Counted from the first letter of the stretch, positions 25,879 to 34,612 are shown. The stretch is DNA of 64,000 nucleotides from Paenibacillus stellifer (GCF_000758685.1 NZ_CP009286.1:2758501-2822500); one strand, 5' to 3'. Numbers and translations are program-made. The notes: generated by a model not told the origin, from the letters alone.

Positions 25879-26874
25879 CTAATAGCGCAGCAGCATTGTC
25901 GGAATTTGCCAGCCTGCGCCTACCGACCAAAAAATGAGATGGTCGCCGCGCTTGATGTTTCCCTGCTCTACACCGCGCTGGAAGGCGATGAACGGGCTGC
26001 TGGTTGCGGTATAGCCGAACTCGTCACCGACATAGATGAATTTCTCCTCGGGCTGCCCGAGTCCATTCCGGATCAGTTCGATATTCTTCAGCGAGAACTG
26101 GGACAGGCAGAACGCACAGATGTCGTCAAGCTCCAGGCCGTTCCGGCTTACAAGTTCCTTGATATCCTCTATCGCCGCGTCCACACAGACGGTTCCGTCG
26201 AAAGGAAGCCAGCGGATATAAATGTCTTCCGGCCGAACGTCTGCTCGGTATACATTCGACAATCCGCAGGCCGGGAAAGTGATGCTCTCGTGGATGTCCG
26301 AATCGGTGTAGTACAGGGAGTCGATCAAGCCTTGTCCCTGGCCGCCCCGCTCCAGAATAACAGCGGCAGCAGCATCACCGAAGTTGGCGTAGGTTATCTC
26401 ATCTTCGGGGTTGCAATTGACCGTGCTGAAATCGCAGCCAACGATCAAGGCGTAACGGACTTGCGGATTGCTGCGCATATAGCGGCTGCTCTGCTCCACA
26501 GCGGTGACCATACCGGCGCAGTTAGCGTTCGAGTCCATCGTAACGGCCCGATGTTTGCCTTTAAGCCGATTATGAAGCAAAAGCGCGTTGGTGGGGTAGG
26601 TGTATTCCGGTGTCTGGGTAGCGAACACGAACATGTCGATATCCTCTCCGGATAGACCGGCATCCTTCAGCGCTTTTTCTGCGGCCTTTACGCCCATCGT
26701 CAAAGCATTCTCCTCGGCGCGATCGGCTACGTAGCGATTTTTACGTCCCATTGCAGCCAGAAAGTTGCGAATATCCTTACCCTGGCGATCAAAATGCTCG
26801 AAATAGAAATCGTTATGGACAACCTGATCGGGATGATAATATGCGGCTTGAAGAATGGAAATAGGCGTATCCAT
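25879..26874 (-). CDS. KAS III-like protein with altered active site
   Basis: A 331-residue thiolase-fold protein of the FabH family. Cys119 (SNANCAGMVTAV) is kept, but the usual His position (HQAN in FabH) reads SQFS with Ser258. The usual Asn (NTSAAS) reads YTATSS with Tyr288. It is thus unlikely to decarboxylate malonyl-ACP and may instead be an acyltransferase or an odd condensing enzyme, as known for other KAS III-like proteins that lost the triad. It is downstream of, and 11 bases from, a STAS-domain gene on the same strand. The substrate is unknown. Confidence 0.85.
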   Translation of the reverse strand: MDTPISILQAAYYHPDQVVHNDFYFEHFDRQGKDIRNFLAAMGRKNRYVADRAEENALTMGVKAAEKALKDAGLSGEDIDMFVFATQTPEYTYPTNALLLHNRLKGKHRAVTMDSNANCAGMVTAVEQSSRYMRSNPQVRYALIVGCDFSTVNCNPEDEITYANFGDAAAAVILERGGQGQGLIDSLYYTDSDIHESITFPACGLSNVYRADVRPEDIYIRWLPFDGTVCVDAAIEDIKELVSRNGLELDDICAFCLSQFSLKNIELIRNGLGQPEEKFIYVGDEFGYTATSSPFIAFQRGVEQGNIKRGDHLIFWSVGAGWQIPTMLLRY

Positions 26875-26885
26875 GACCCGCCTCC

Positions 26886-27227
26886 TTAAACTTCCCGGAT
26901 TTCGTAGTTCTCAAGTTTCGTTGAGCGTGCGACCCGGGCGAGCTGCATCTTGAGAATCGGATTGGACTTGATCGTGAAGATGACTTTTTTGAAGCCTGAG
27001 TCTTTGTACAGGATGAAGCATTGCTCTAGCATAGGCAGCACATCGGGAGAAGACACATTCAGCCCCGTGCAATCGAGCACGATCTCATACTGTTTCGGAT
27101 CGAATGTGGCTACCGTACTGTTATATTCGTTGATGAAGCGACCGGCATCGTCATTGGAGAACGTTCCTCCGACACTGACTTGCAGGGATTGTGCAGCTTT
27201 GTCTGTCCTGAGATTGAAAGTACCCAT
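26886..27227 (-). CDS. STAS-like domain protein
   Basis: A 113-residue protein with the strand-helix pattern of STAS (SpoIIAA-like) domains: YEIVLDCTGLNVSSPDVLPM, a helix, then FKKVIFTIKSNPIL. The phosphorylatable Ser of anti-anti-sigma factors is not clearly placed, so a binding or scaffolding role is as likely as sigma-factor control. It is the first gene of a two-gene operon with the KAS III-like protein, which suggests they work together. Confidence 0.65.
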   Translation of the reverse strand: MGTFNLRTDKAAQSLQVSVGGTFSNDDAGRFINEYNSTVATFDPKQYEIVLDCTGLNVSSPDVLPMLEQCFILYKDSGFKKVIFTIKSNPILKMQLARVARSTKLENYEIREV

Positions 27228-27282
27228 TAACTAATTTCTCCTCTCCAAATCCAATTTGTAACTTCTGTAAAAAAGACAGAGA

Positions 27283-27313
27283 AATAAAGTGGCAATTGTA
27301 GAGCCACTTTATT
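27283..27313 (-). promoter_or_regulatory. hairpin in the leader of the STAS/KAS III-like operon
   Basis: AATAAAGTGGC (27283 to 27293) pairs with GCCACTTTATT (27303 to 27313). Read on the minus strand it lies 56 bases upstream of the STAS gene start and is followed a few bases later by a T-rich run, so it could be an attenuator. On the plus strand it is also followed by T, but no gene precedes it. Confidence 0.45.
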
Positions 27314-27458
27314 TTTATCGGTTCAATTCGAAGAAAAAATTAGACTTCTAATCCTGATTCTATAGAAAATACAATAAAACAAAATAATATCCTTGAATTT
27401 GGAATTACCATATTTGAAGCAAGACCGCTCGTTCGGCGGAAATCTGGATTTTTATCGT

Positions 27459-27488
27459 TTGACAAGGGAAAGTGGAAGGGTTTAACAT
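27459..27488 (+). promoter_or_regulatory. candidate promoter for the DUF2294 gene and hydrogenase cluster
   Basis: TTGACA at 27459 to 27464 and TAACAT at 27483 to 27488 with an 18-base spacer, about 50 bases before the ATG at 27541. The -35 is consensus, the -10 is weak, which would fit a regulated promoter. No clear FNR-type box is seen. Confidence 0.5.
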
Positions 27489-27540
27489 GTAATTAATTCT
27501 TATTTATACCAAAAAATATAGGATGAACAGAGGTGTTTGA

Positions 27541-27891
27541 ATGACTGAGTCGGAATTCGAATGCCAGGAGAAGATTAGAAGATTAGCTGTGAAGATTGTG
27601 AAGCATTACAGAGGCAGAGGGCCCGACAACGTGAAGGTGAGGTTGGAGAATTCTCCGGTTATAACAGTTGAAATTAAGGGGATTCTCTCGAACTTATCCG
27701 AAATTTTAATGGAAGAAGGCGCGGAGAAGCTGGTTGCTGAATACTGGAAAATACTGAAATCCCACTTGGAGAAAGAGTATATGAGCGAATTGAAGGAAGC
27801 GCTCGGCGGCGCTTTTACCTACACATGGAGGATCTTGAATCTATCTCCGGCAGACAGGCGAATTGTGGTGCAGCTGAATACATCGGTTTGA
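27541..27891 (+). CDS. DUF2294 family protein
   Basis: A 116-residue protein matching the DUF2294 pattern: KHYRGRGPDNVKVRLENSPVIT, a LSEILMEEGAEKLV helix, and the ALGGAFTYTWRILNLSPADRRI end. The family has no settled function. It lies 125 bases before fdhA on the same strand with a terminator-like hairpin between, so it may be transcribed separately and feed the fdhA operon by readthrough. Confidence 0.75.
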   Translation: MTESEFECQEKIRRLAVKIVKHYRGRGPDNVKVRLENSPVITVEIKGILSNLSEILMEEGAEKLVAEYWKILKSHLEKEYMSELKEALGGAFTYTWRILNLSPADRRIVVQLNTSV

Positions 27892-27934
27892 TTGAAGAGA
27901 AAGAGCAGATCATATGCTTCTTCGCTTTTTAATA

Positions 27935-27984
27935 AGCCATTACACGGACTGGGTCTGAGCTCAGCTGTGTATTGGCTTTTTTTA
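27935..27984 (+). terminator. terminator/attenuator hairpin in the fdhA leader
   Basis: AAGCCATTACAC (27935 to 27946) pairs with GTGTATTGGCTT (27967 to 27978) over 11 of 12 positions, with the palindrome CTGAGCTCAG in the loop, followed by a T run. It ends 33 bases before the fdhA start, so transcripts from the DUF2294 promoter must read through it to reach the hydrogenase operon. Confidence 0.75.
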
Positions 27985-28016
27985 TTGTGTTGGTAAATGA
28001 TCAAAGGGATGAAAGG

Positions 28017-30176
28017 ATGATTCCATCAATGGTAGACAAAATCTTAACCGTCTGTCCATACTGCGGAAGCGGCTGCAATCTGAACCTGATCGTCGAGGAA
28101 GGAAAGGTCGTAGGCGCTGAGCCGGCGAACGGCAGGACGAATGAAGGTACTTTATGCCTGAAAGGCCATTATGGCTGGGACTTCTTGAATGATCCTAAGA
28201 TTTTGACGGCCCGACTCAGACAGCCCATGATCCGCAAAGAAGGTGAGCTTCGGGAAGCCTCCTGGGAAGAAGCCATTCGCTATACAGCCGATAGACTGCT
28301 GGCGATCAAGGAGAAATACGGCCCGGATGCCATCATGGGAACGGGTTCGGCGAGAGGACCGGGGAATGAGGCCAACTATGTGATGCAGAAGTTCATGCGC
28401 GCCGCCGTCGGCACCAACAACATCGATCACTGTGCCAGAGTCTGCCATGGCCCCTCTGTGGCGGGGCTAAGCTATTCGCTTGGCGACGGTGCCATGTCCA
28501 ATTCGATTCCGGAGATTGAGGATGCCGATCTGCTCCTTATTTTCGGATACAACGCTCCTGTGACCCATCCGATTGTGGCCGGAAGAATCGTAAAAGCGAA
28601 GCAGAAAGGCGCCACAATTATCGTATGCGATCCCCGGAAGACGGAGTCGGCGCGGCTTGCGGATACCTGGCTTCCTCTTAAAGGCGGAACGAATATGGCG
28701 CTTGTCAATGCTTTTGGGCATGTGCTGATCGAGGAGCAGTTATACGATAAGGATTTTGTTGCCAAGCATGTGGAAGGTCTGTCCGAATATATTGAAAATG
28801 TGCGATCGTACACGCCTGAAAATGCGGAGGGCATCACCGGGGTCAAAGCCGCCGATATCCGAAAGGCGATGCGGCAGTACGCCGGATCGAAGAAGGCGAT
28901 GATTCTGTACGGCATGGGAGTATGCCAGTTCTCGCAGGCAGTTGATGTCGTGAAGGGCCTGGCCTCGATAGCTCTCCTGACAGGCAACTTCGGAAGACCC
29001 TCGGTCGGCATCGGGCCGGTCCGTGGTCAGAACAACGTGCAGGGCTCCTGCGACATGGGGGCGCTGCCCAATGTGTATCCGGGTTACCAGCCGGTCACGG
29101 ATGCCAAAGCCCGCGCCAAGTTCGAGAAAGCTTGGGGAGTCAAGCTGCCCGACAAGACGGGGTATCATTTGACGGAAATCCCGCATCTGGTGCTTAAGGA
29201 AGATAAGGTTAAAGCTTATTACATTTTTGGCGAGGATCCGGTGCAGAGCGATCCCAATGCGGCCGAAGTGAGAGAGACGCTGGATAAAATGGAGTTCGTC
29301 GTCGTGCAGGATATTTTCATGAACAAAACAGCGCTGCATGCGGATGTCATTCTGCCGGCCACCTCCTGGGGCGAACATGACGGCGTGTACTCCTCTGCAG
29401 ACCGCGGGTTTCAACGTATCCGAAAAGCTGTGGAGCCGCCGAAGGGAACGAAACCCGATTGGCAGATTATATGCGAGGTTGCTACCGCGATGGGCTATCC
29501 GATGAGCTACAAGTCGACGGAGGAAATCTGGGATGAGATGAGAGGACTATGTCCGAAATTCGCCGGGGCCAGCTATAAAAAGATGGAGGAGCAGGGAAGC
29601 GTTCAATGGCCCTGCCTGACAGAGGATCATCCGGGAACGCCCTACTTGTATGAGGGCAATCGGTTCTCGACGCCGAACGGCAAGGGCCGGCTGTTCGCTT
29701 GCGAATGGAGAGCGCCGCTGGAGCAGCCTGACCGGGATTATCCATTGACTCTCTCTACCGTCCGCGAAGTCGGGCACTATTCCGTCCGCACGATGACAGG
29801 GAACTGCCGGGCATTAAGCCAGCTGTCCGATGAACCCGGGTTTATTCAGATCAGTCCTGAGGACGCCCGGCAATACGGGATTGAGGACGGTCATCTTCTT
29901 AAGGTCATATCGCGCCGCGGAAAAATAACTGCCAGAGCGCAAGTCAGCGAACGGGTTAAGGCCGGCGCGACTTACATGACCTACCACTTCTGGATTGGTG
30001 CTTGCAATGAGCTGACCGTCGATGTCCTCGATCCGATATCGAAGACGCCTGAGTTCAAATACTGCGCGATTCGCTTGGAGAGAATCCATGACCAGCAGCA
30101 GGCCGAGCTTCAGATTCGGGAGCAGTACGAGTCCCTTAGACAGCAAATGCTGGCAGGAGCGGGAGCGCATGAATAA
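28017..30176 (+). CDS. fdhA: formate dehydrogenase catalytic subunit, Cys type (FdhF/HDCR-like)
   Basis: A 719-residue molybdenum or tungsten bis-MGD enzyme interconverting formate and CO2. An N-terminal [4Fe-4S] site is formed by Cys13, Cys16, Cys20 and Cys47 (CPYCGSGC and CLKG). The catalytic metal ligand is Cys143 in DHCARVCHGPSVAGL, where Escherichia coli FdhH has selenocysteine; His144 follows as required. Length equals FdhH (715). The ATG at 28017 follows AAAGGG. It has no twin-arginine signal, so it is cytoplasmic. It overlaps the hycB-like gene by eight bases, opening the formate/hydrogen operon. Confidence 0.95.
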   Translation: MIPSMVDKILTVCPYCGSGCNLNLIVEEGKVVGAEPANGRTNEGTLCLKGHYGWDFLNDPKILTARLRQPMIRKEGELREASWEEAIRYTADRLLAIKEKYGPDAIMGTGSARGPGNEANYVMQKFMRAAVGTNNIDHCARVCHGPSVAGLSYSLGDGAMSNSIPEIEDADLLLIFGYNAPVTHPIVAGRIVKAKQKGATIIVCDPRKTESARLADTWLPLKGGTNMALVNAFGHVLIEEQLYDKDFVAKHVEGLSEYIENVRSYTPENAEGITGVKAADIRKAMRQYAGSKKAMILYGMGVCQFSQAVDVVKGLASIALLTGNFGRPSVGIGPVRGQNNVQGSCDMGALPNVYPGYQPVTDAKARAKFEKAWGVKLPDKTGYHLTEIPHLVLKEDKVKAYYIFGEDPVQSDPNAAEVRETLDKMEFVVVQDIFMNKTALHADVILPATSWGEHDGVYSSADRGFQRIRKAVEPPKGTKPDWQIICEVATAMGYPMSYKSTEEIWDEMRGLCPKFAGASYKKMEEQGSVQWPCLTEDHPGTPYLYEGNRFSTPNGKGRLFACEWRAPLEQPDRDYPLTLSTVREVGHYSVRTMTGNCRALSQLSDEPGFIQISPEDARQYGIEDGHLLKVISRRGKITARAQVSERVKAGATYMTYHFWIGACNELTVDVLDPISKTPEFKYCAIRLERIHDQQQAELQIREQYESLRQQMLAGAGAHE

Positions 30177-30789
30177 CGGTCAGGCCAATTCGTTCGTACT
30201 CGCCGATCCGGAGAAATGTATTGGCTGTAAAGCTTGTGAAGTCGCCTGCTTCGCCGTCCACAACCGGGAGAACGGGGTTGGCGCTGCGGCTGGCACAGTA
30301 AGTGTGCCGGTCATCCCCAGGCTGTATGTAATCCGGACGGACAGCTTCATGATGCCGGTTCAGTGCAGGCATTGCGAGAACGCGCCTTGCGCAGAGGCGT
30401 GTCCGGTAAGCGCGATCCGACAGAAGGACGGGGCGATTCAGGTGGACGAAGCCAGGTGCATCGGCTGTAAATCATGTGCGATTGCCTGTCCTTTTGGCGC
30501 GATCAGTCTGTTCCGGGCTTACAGCGGGGGCTCCGAGTACAAGAATCGGCATCTGAAAAAGCGCCAAGACACTACATTGGAGCGGAAGACGAGAATCATT
30601 GCGTATAAATGTGATTTATGCCGAGGAGCAACACCTCCTGAAGAGCGTGAAGAGTCGGGTGATAAGTCAGGTGATGAGTCGGGAGAGAGAACACCCTGGT
30701 GTGTATCGGTATGTCCCGAAGAGGCGCTAACGCTTATGACTCCCGTTAAGGAAATGAACGCAAGGCTTGCGGCTGTTCGGCGGCTGTGA
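30169..30789 (+). CDS. HycB/HydN-like polyferredoxin subunit 1
   Basis: A 206-residue electron-transfer subunit with cysteine groups for four [4Fe-4S] clusters: CIGCKACEVAC, CRHCENAPCAEACP, CIGCKSCAIACP and CDLC with a late CVSVCP. It would wire formate dehydrogenase to hydrogenase, like HycB3 of hydrogen-dependent CO2 reductase. A hydrophilic insert (EEREESGDKSGDESGER) separates the two halves of the last group and is absent from the second copy. The ATG at 30169 overlaps the fdhA stop; the longer frame from 30022 is rejected. hydA starts 34 bases later. Confidence 0.9.
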   Translation: MNNGQANSFVLADPEKCIGCKACEVACFAVHNRENGVGAAAGTVSVPVIPRLYVIRTDSFMMPVQCRHCENAPCAEACPVSAIRQKDGAIQVDEARCIGCKSCAIACPFGAISLFRAYSGGSEYKNRHLKKRQDTTLERKTRIIAYKCDLCRGATPPEEREESGDKSGDESGERTPWCVSVCPEEALTLMTPVKEMNARLAAVRRL

Positions 30790-30822
30790 CCAATCCATGA
30801 TGAAAAGAAGGGTAATTCCAAT

Positions 30823-32235
30823 ATGCCATCATCCATCGAACCGATCATTCATATCGACCAGGAACTGTGCACCGGCTGCAGACGCTGCGCGACTGTATGC
30901 CCGGTCGATGCTATTATAGGCGAACGGAGAAGTCCTCAATCGGTTGATCCTCAGCGCTGCGTCATTTGCGGACAATGCGTGCAGGTATGCAGCGCTTATG
31001 CTGCGGAAGGCGATTCCAGGCTAACAAGACGCAGCGACAAGCTGCGGGAGAGAGGCCAGCTCTCAAGCGTACATGAGCCTTTATTCGCCGCATATTCAAC
31101 CGGTCATGCGTCTGAACTGCGCGAAGCGCTGGATGATCCAAAACGCTTCAATATCGTGCAGTGCGCACCCGTCATCCGTGTGTCGCTTGCAGAGGAGTTC
31201 GGCATGCCGTTTGGAACGCTGACACCGGGCAAGATGGCCTCAGCCTTAAGACGAGTGGGCTTTGACCGGATCTATGATACCAATTTCGGAGCGGACGTTA
31301 CGATTATGGAGGAGGGTACCGAGCTGATCAGCCGGGTGATGTCCGGGGAGGCACTGCCGATGTTCACCTCCTGCTGCCCGGCCTGGGTGAAGCATGCCGA
31401 GACTGCGGCACCTCATCTCCTGCATCATCTCTCCAGCTGCAAGTCCCCCATGCAGATGGTTGGTGCATTGGCTAAGACCTATGGCGCCAAGGCCGAGGGC
31501 GTCTCTCCGGGTGATATATTCAGCGTGGCGGTCATGCCCTGTACCTGCAAGAAATTCGAATCAAGCCGGGAGGAGATGACGGTTGACGGATACCGTGAGG
31601 TCGATTTGGTCATCACGACAAGAGAACTGGCACAGCTCATCAAGGCTAAAGGCATAGACTTCAACAGCCTGCCCGACGAGCCGTTCGATTCACCGCTTGG
31701 CTTGTATTCGGGTGCGGGAACGATCTTCGGGGCAACAGGAGGTGTAATGGAAGCCGCAATCCGTACCGGATATGAGCTGGTGACGCATGAGGCCCTACCT
31801 GATCTGCAGCTTGAATTTATCAGAGGTGCTGAAGGAATCCGCACGGCGACGGTGCAGCTTGGGGATCTGGAACTGAGAGTCGCCATTGTTGCAGGGCTTA
31901 AATATGTCCACGGCATTCTTGAGCAGGTGTCAAAAGGCGAATGTCCTTATCATTTTATTGAGGTAATGGCATGTCCGGAAGGCTGCGTCAGCGGCGGAGG
32001 CCAGCCGAAGCTGCTGCTGGAGCGAGATCGCACGGCCGCTTATGCGGCCAGAAAAGCATCGATCTATAATCATGATTCCACACTGAAAATACGCAAATCG
32101 CATGAGAATCCGGCCATTATCCAATTGTATAAGGATTATTTGGGCGAGCCGTTAGGCGAGGTGTCCCATCATCTGCTGCATACGAAGTTCAACTCAAGAA
32201 GCCCTAAGTCCAGCGGTATGATGTCAAGTCCCTGA
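30823..32235 (+). CDS. hydA: [FeFe]-hydrogenase catalytic subunit (HydA2-like)
   Basis: A 470-residue soluble hydrogenase. Two N-terminal [4Fe-4S] clusters: Cys16, 19, 22, 26 and Cys46, 49, 52, 56. The H-cluster motifs are complete: L1 MFTSCCPAWVK (Cys184, the likely proton-relay residue Cys185), L2 MPCTCKKFE (Cys240) and L3 MACPEGCVSGGGQP (Cys384, Cys388). L2 has Cys where many enzymes have Ala, and the upstream motif is QCAPVIRV rather than APAVRV. Domain content and size match HydA2 of HDCR, without the longer N-terminal [2Fe-2S] region. Its stop is followed by the IS110 element. Confidence 0.95.
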   Translation: MPSSIEPIIHIDQELCTGCRRCATVCPVDAIIGERRSPQSVDPQRCVICGQCVQVCSAYAAEGDSRLTRRSDKLRERGQLSSVHEPLFAAYSTGHASELREALDDPKRFNIVQCAPVIRVSLAEEFGMPFGTLTPGKMASALRRVGFDRIYDTNFGADVTIMEEGTELISRVMSGEALPMFTSCCPAWVKHAETAAPHLLHHLSSCKSPMQMVGALAKTYGAKAEGVSPGDIFSVAVMPCTCKKFESSREEMTVDGYREVDLVITTRELAQLIKAKGIDFNSLPDEPFDSPLGLYSGAGTIFGATGGVMEAAIRTGYELVTHEALPDLQLEFIRGAEGIRTATVQLGDLELRVAIVAGLKYVHGILEQVSKGECPYHFIEVMACPEGCVSGGGQPKLLLERDRTAAYAARKASIYNHDSTLKIRKSHENPAIIQLYKDYLGEPLGEVSHHLLHTKFNSRSPKSSGMMSSP

Positions 32236-32374
32236 GTTGTGCGAATTGGAAATTTCCCAGGCTCATCAAGGAAGAAGTCACGAAAAAAGGCGCATCGAAA
32301 CAAACCCAGCCGAAAATTCAATCATATACCAGAATTTTACTGGGAATTTGGTGAAGGACTTGGCAAAGAAGGCG

Positions 32375-33619
32375 TTAATTCTTCGCGCTATTCACCTTCC
32401 TTCGAGGCGTATAGAGTTGGCCGTTGCGTAGCAGCACATCGACCAGACGCACGAGTTTTCTTGCCGTTAAGACGAGGGCGCGTTTGTGTTGATTTCTGGG
32501 CACTTCGTTATATTTCTTCCGGTAGTACTCACCGAATTCCTCATCGCGCAATCGAACGGAGTTGGCAGCTTCAACCAGGTAGTAGCGCAGGAATCGATTG
32601 CCGGATTTGATGCGCGCGGTGTGTTCGGCTTCGAAGGCGCCGGACTGATGCTTTCGCCATGTAAGGCCGGCATACTTGGCCACGGCGGCCTGATCCTTGA
32701 ACCGTTCGATGTCGCCGAGTTCACCGAGCAGGCCGGCGGCGTAGACCTTGCCGATGCCGGGCACCGACAGGAGGCACTGCGCGCCCGGGATGCCGTCCAG
32801 AATGCGTTCAATGGCCTTGTCCAGATCCTTGAGTTGCTTCTGGATGCTGCGGATGGACTCGATGGACGTGCCGAGCACAAGGTCAATGGAATCTTCCACG
32901 ACCTTCGACAACCGGTAGGAGGCGCGGGCGGCTTGCTGGATGCAGCGAGCCACACGTTCAGGGTCGGGGAAGCGATTCCGCCCCTTGTCCCGCAGATAGT
33001 CAGCCAGGTCGGTAACATTCATCTCGGCAATGTCATCGAGGCTGAACTTCTCCGAGAGCATTTCCATGAGGGCGTGGCCGAATACTGAACTGTCCACTTC
33101 GGTGGTGAAGGCATTGCACTTGTAGAACAGGTTCTGCAAGAAGTATTGCTTCTCCCGGGCGAGGTTGTGCACCAAGTGGAAACGCATGCGCGTAAGGCGC
33201 TGGAGCGCGATATACTGCTCCTGCATGACGAGGGTGGTCGTCAGGCGGCCGAAGCGAAGGCGATCCGCAATGACCCAGGCATCCAGACGGTCGGTCTTGT
33301 CCATGTCGGCGTAAGCTTCGCGGAACTTGCAGATGAGCTTGGGGTTCAGCGTAAACACCTTGGTCTTGCGCTCACGAAGTGCCGGGTCCTGGTGGAAATA
33401 CATGGCCGGGTGCCAGCTGTAGACGGAAGTGGCCTCAAGGCCGATGTGAATCTCAGATACGGCAAGCTTGTCCGCTGCGACCACGATACGATCGCGAAGG
33501 TGAGAAGCGCCGTGAAGGTTATTCGGGACGGTGAACGATTCGAAGTTGTCGCCGTCCGCGTTCATGAAACACGCTTCGAGCTCTTGGGAGCTCACGTCAA
33601 TTCCGACAAAAAGCTTCAA
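32375..33619 (-). CDS. IS110-family DEDD transposase
   Basis: A 414-residue recombinase. The N-terminal RuvC-like DEDD domain shows KLFVGIDVSSQELEACF (first Asp), IGLEATSVYSW (Glu) and DKTDRLDAWVIADRL (Asp pair). The C-terminal Transposase_20 domain shows LLSVPGIGKVYAAGLLGEL and the catalytic-serine region around KYAGLTWRKHQSGAF. It appears intact. AGGAGGAATTCCCC precedes the ATG. Members of this family are guided by a bridge RNA encoded in a non-coding end of the element. Confidence 0.95.
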   Translation of the reverse strand: MKLFVGIDVSSQELEACFMNADGDNFESFTVPNNLHGASHLRDRIVVAADKLAVSEIHIGLEATSVYSWHPAMYFHQDPALRERKTKVFTLNPKLICKFREAYADMDKTDRLDAWVIADRLRFGRLTTTLVMQEQYIALQRLTRMRFHLVHNLAREKQYFLQNLFYKCNAFTTEVDSSVFGHALMEMLSEKFSLDDIAEMNVTDLADYLRDKGRNRFPDPERVARCIQQAARASYRLSKVVEDSIDLVLGTSIESIRSIQKQLKDLDKAIERILDGIPGAQCLLSVPGIGKVYAAGLLGELGDIERFKDQAAVAKYAGLTWRKHQSGAFEAEHTARIKSGNRFLRYYLVEAANSVRLRDEEFGEYYRKKYNEVPRNQHKRALVLTARKLVRLVDVLLRNGQLYTPRRKVNSAKN

Positions 33620-33639
33620 GGGGAATTCCTCCTTTCATT

Positions 33640-33985
33640 TAGGGATTCAGGGAATGGACGCTCCGGGATGCCTCCGGCGCACGCGCCCAACCTCACCCTC
33701 GCGTATGAGAACACGCTTCGGTCCATGAGCTGCCCTGGGTCTGCTAAAGCCAGGCATGGGCTGCCGAAGGGAACAGCCAGCGGGTAAGAAGTTCGGACGC
33801 GTACCGGAGAAACAGACTTAGGGAGTAGATGAGACTACGGGAGGCGTAAGAATATCCCCGAATGAACCCTAAGATTCATTGTCCAGAAGCACGCCGGAAA
33901 GTCCAGTCCCTGTTCGATGTTCAAGGAGCAAGTGACTGGTAAATCTTCGAGTGGCCGCTAGTCCCCTCTGGGACTGGAAACTAGC
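33640..33985 (-). ncRNA. candidate bridge-RNA region of the IS110 element
   Basis: A gene-free, GC-rich stretch upstream of the transposase start, the position of the bridge RNA in the IS110 subgroup. Structure is visible: CTAGTCCC/GGGACTGG form a tight hairpin at 33958 to 33977, and CCAGTCCC at 33903 to 33910 can pair with the same GGGACTGG, giving two competing folds. The exact RNA ends and guide loops are not determined. Confidence 0.45.
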
Positions 33986-34027
33986 TTATATAAGGCTTTT
34001 GAAAATACTATACGAGGAGGAGTCGAA

Positions 34028-34612
34028 ATGAACAGCTTTGTGCTGGCTGATCCGGGCAAGTGTATCGGATGTCATACTTGCGAGGCGGCTTGTATTGTCG
34101 CTCATTCGGATCAGCGGATCTTTGAAGCGGGTGGCGATGAAGCGGTCTATTACCCGCGCCTGACTGTCGTGGAGACGGAGGATGTGACCGCACCTGTTCA
34201 ATGCAGACACTGTGAGGATGCCCCCTGCGCCAATGTCTGTCCGAATGGATCAATCACGAACAGGGAGCACAGCATTTTTATTAATCAGGATACCTGCATT
34301 GGCTGCAAGACTTGCGCCGTCGTCTGTCCCTATGGAGCTATCACCATGGTTGCCGCCTACAGTAAAGGACGGAAGCAGCTGCAGCGCGGCCTTCGCGTTC
34401 AATCCGGGAATGCCTGGAGCCCGAAGCCAAGAATGGTCGCGAACAAATGCGATCTATGCGAAGATACCGGAGGCGGGCCGGAATGTGTGCGGGTGTGCCC
34501 GACTCATGCGCTGCAGTTCATTGCTTCCCCGCATCTCGATGAGTCGATCGCACGGAAGAGAACGGGTACGGTTCAGATGCTGCAGTCGTATGGAGGATTT
34601 GGCGATTATTAA
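34028..34612 (+). CDS. HycB/HydN-like polyferredoxin subunit 2
   Basis: A 194-residue relative of the subunit at 30169, with four [4Fe-4S] groups: CIGCHTCEAACIVAH, CRHCEDAPCANVCP, CIGCKTCAVVCP and CDLC with CVRVCP. Two different HycB proteins beside one FdhA and one HydA is the subunit composition of HDCR (HycB3 and HycB4). ACGAGGAGGAG precedes the ATG, so translation is strong, but the transcript must pass the IS110 element or start anew near 33990. moaA follows 29 bases later. Confidence 0.92.
   Translation: MNSFVLADPGKCIGCHTCEAACIVAHSDQRIFEAGGDEAVYYPRLTVVETEDVTAPVQCRHCEDAPCANVCPNGSITNREHSIFINQDTCIGCKTCAVVCPYGAITMVAAYSKGRKQLQRGLRVQSGNAWSPKPRMVANKCDLCEDTGGGPECVRVCPTHALQFIASPHLDESIARKRTGTVQMLQSYGGFGDY

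Larger units (their letters stand above)
32250..33990 (-). mobile_element. IS110-family insertion sequence in the formate/hydrogen operon
   Basis: The transposase is at 32375 to 33619 on the minus strand. About 140 bases lie on its 3' side and about 400 on its 5' side before hycB. IS110 elements lack long terminal inverted repeats, so the exact ends cannot be read off; the values given are approximate. The element sits between hydA and the second hycB-like gene, transcribed against the operon. Confidence 0.8.

Noticed and set aside
27892..28016. Molybdenum-cofactor riboswitch before fdhA
   Set aside because: The leader is too short and shows only one terminator-like hairpin.
28437..28450. 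Selenocysteine insertion in formate dehydrogenase
   Set aside because: The catalytic codon is TGC, a plain cysteine, so no recoding is needed.
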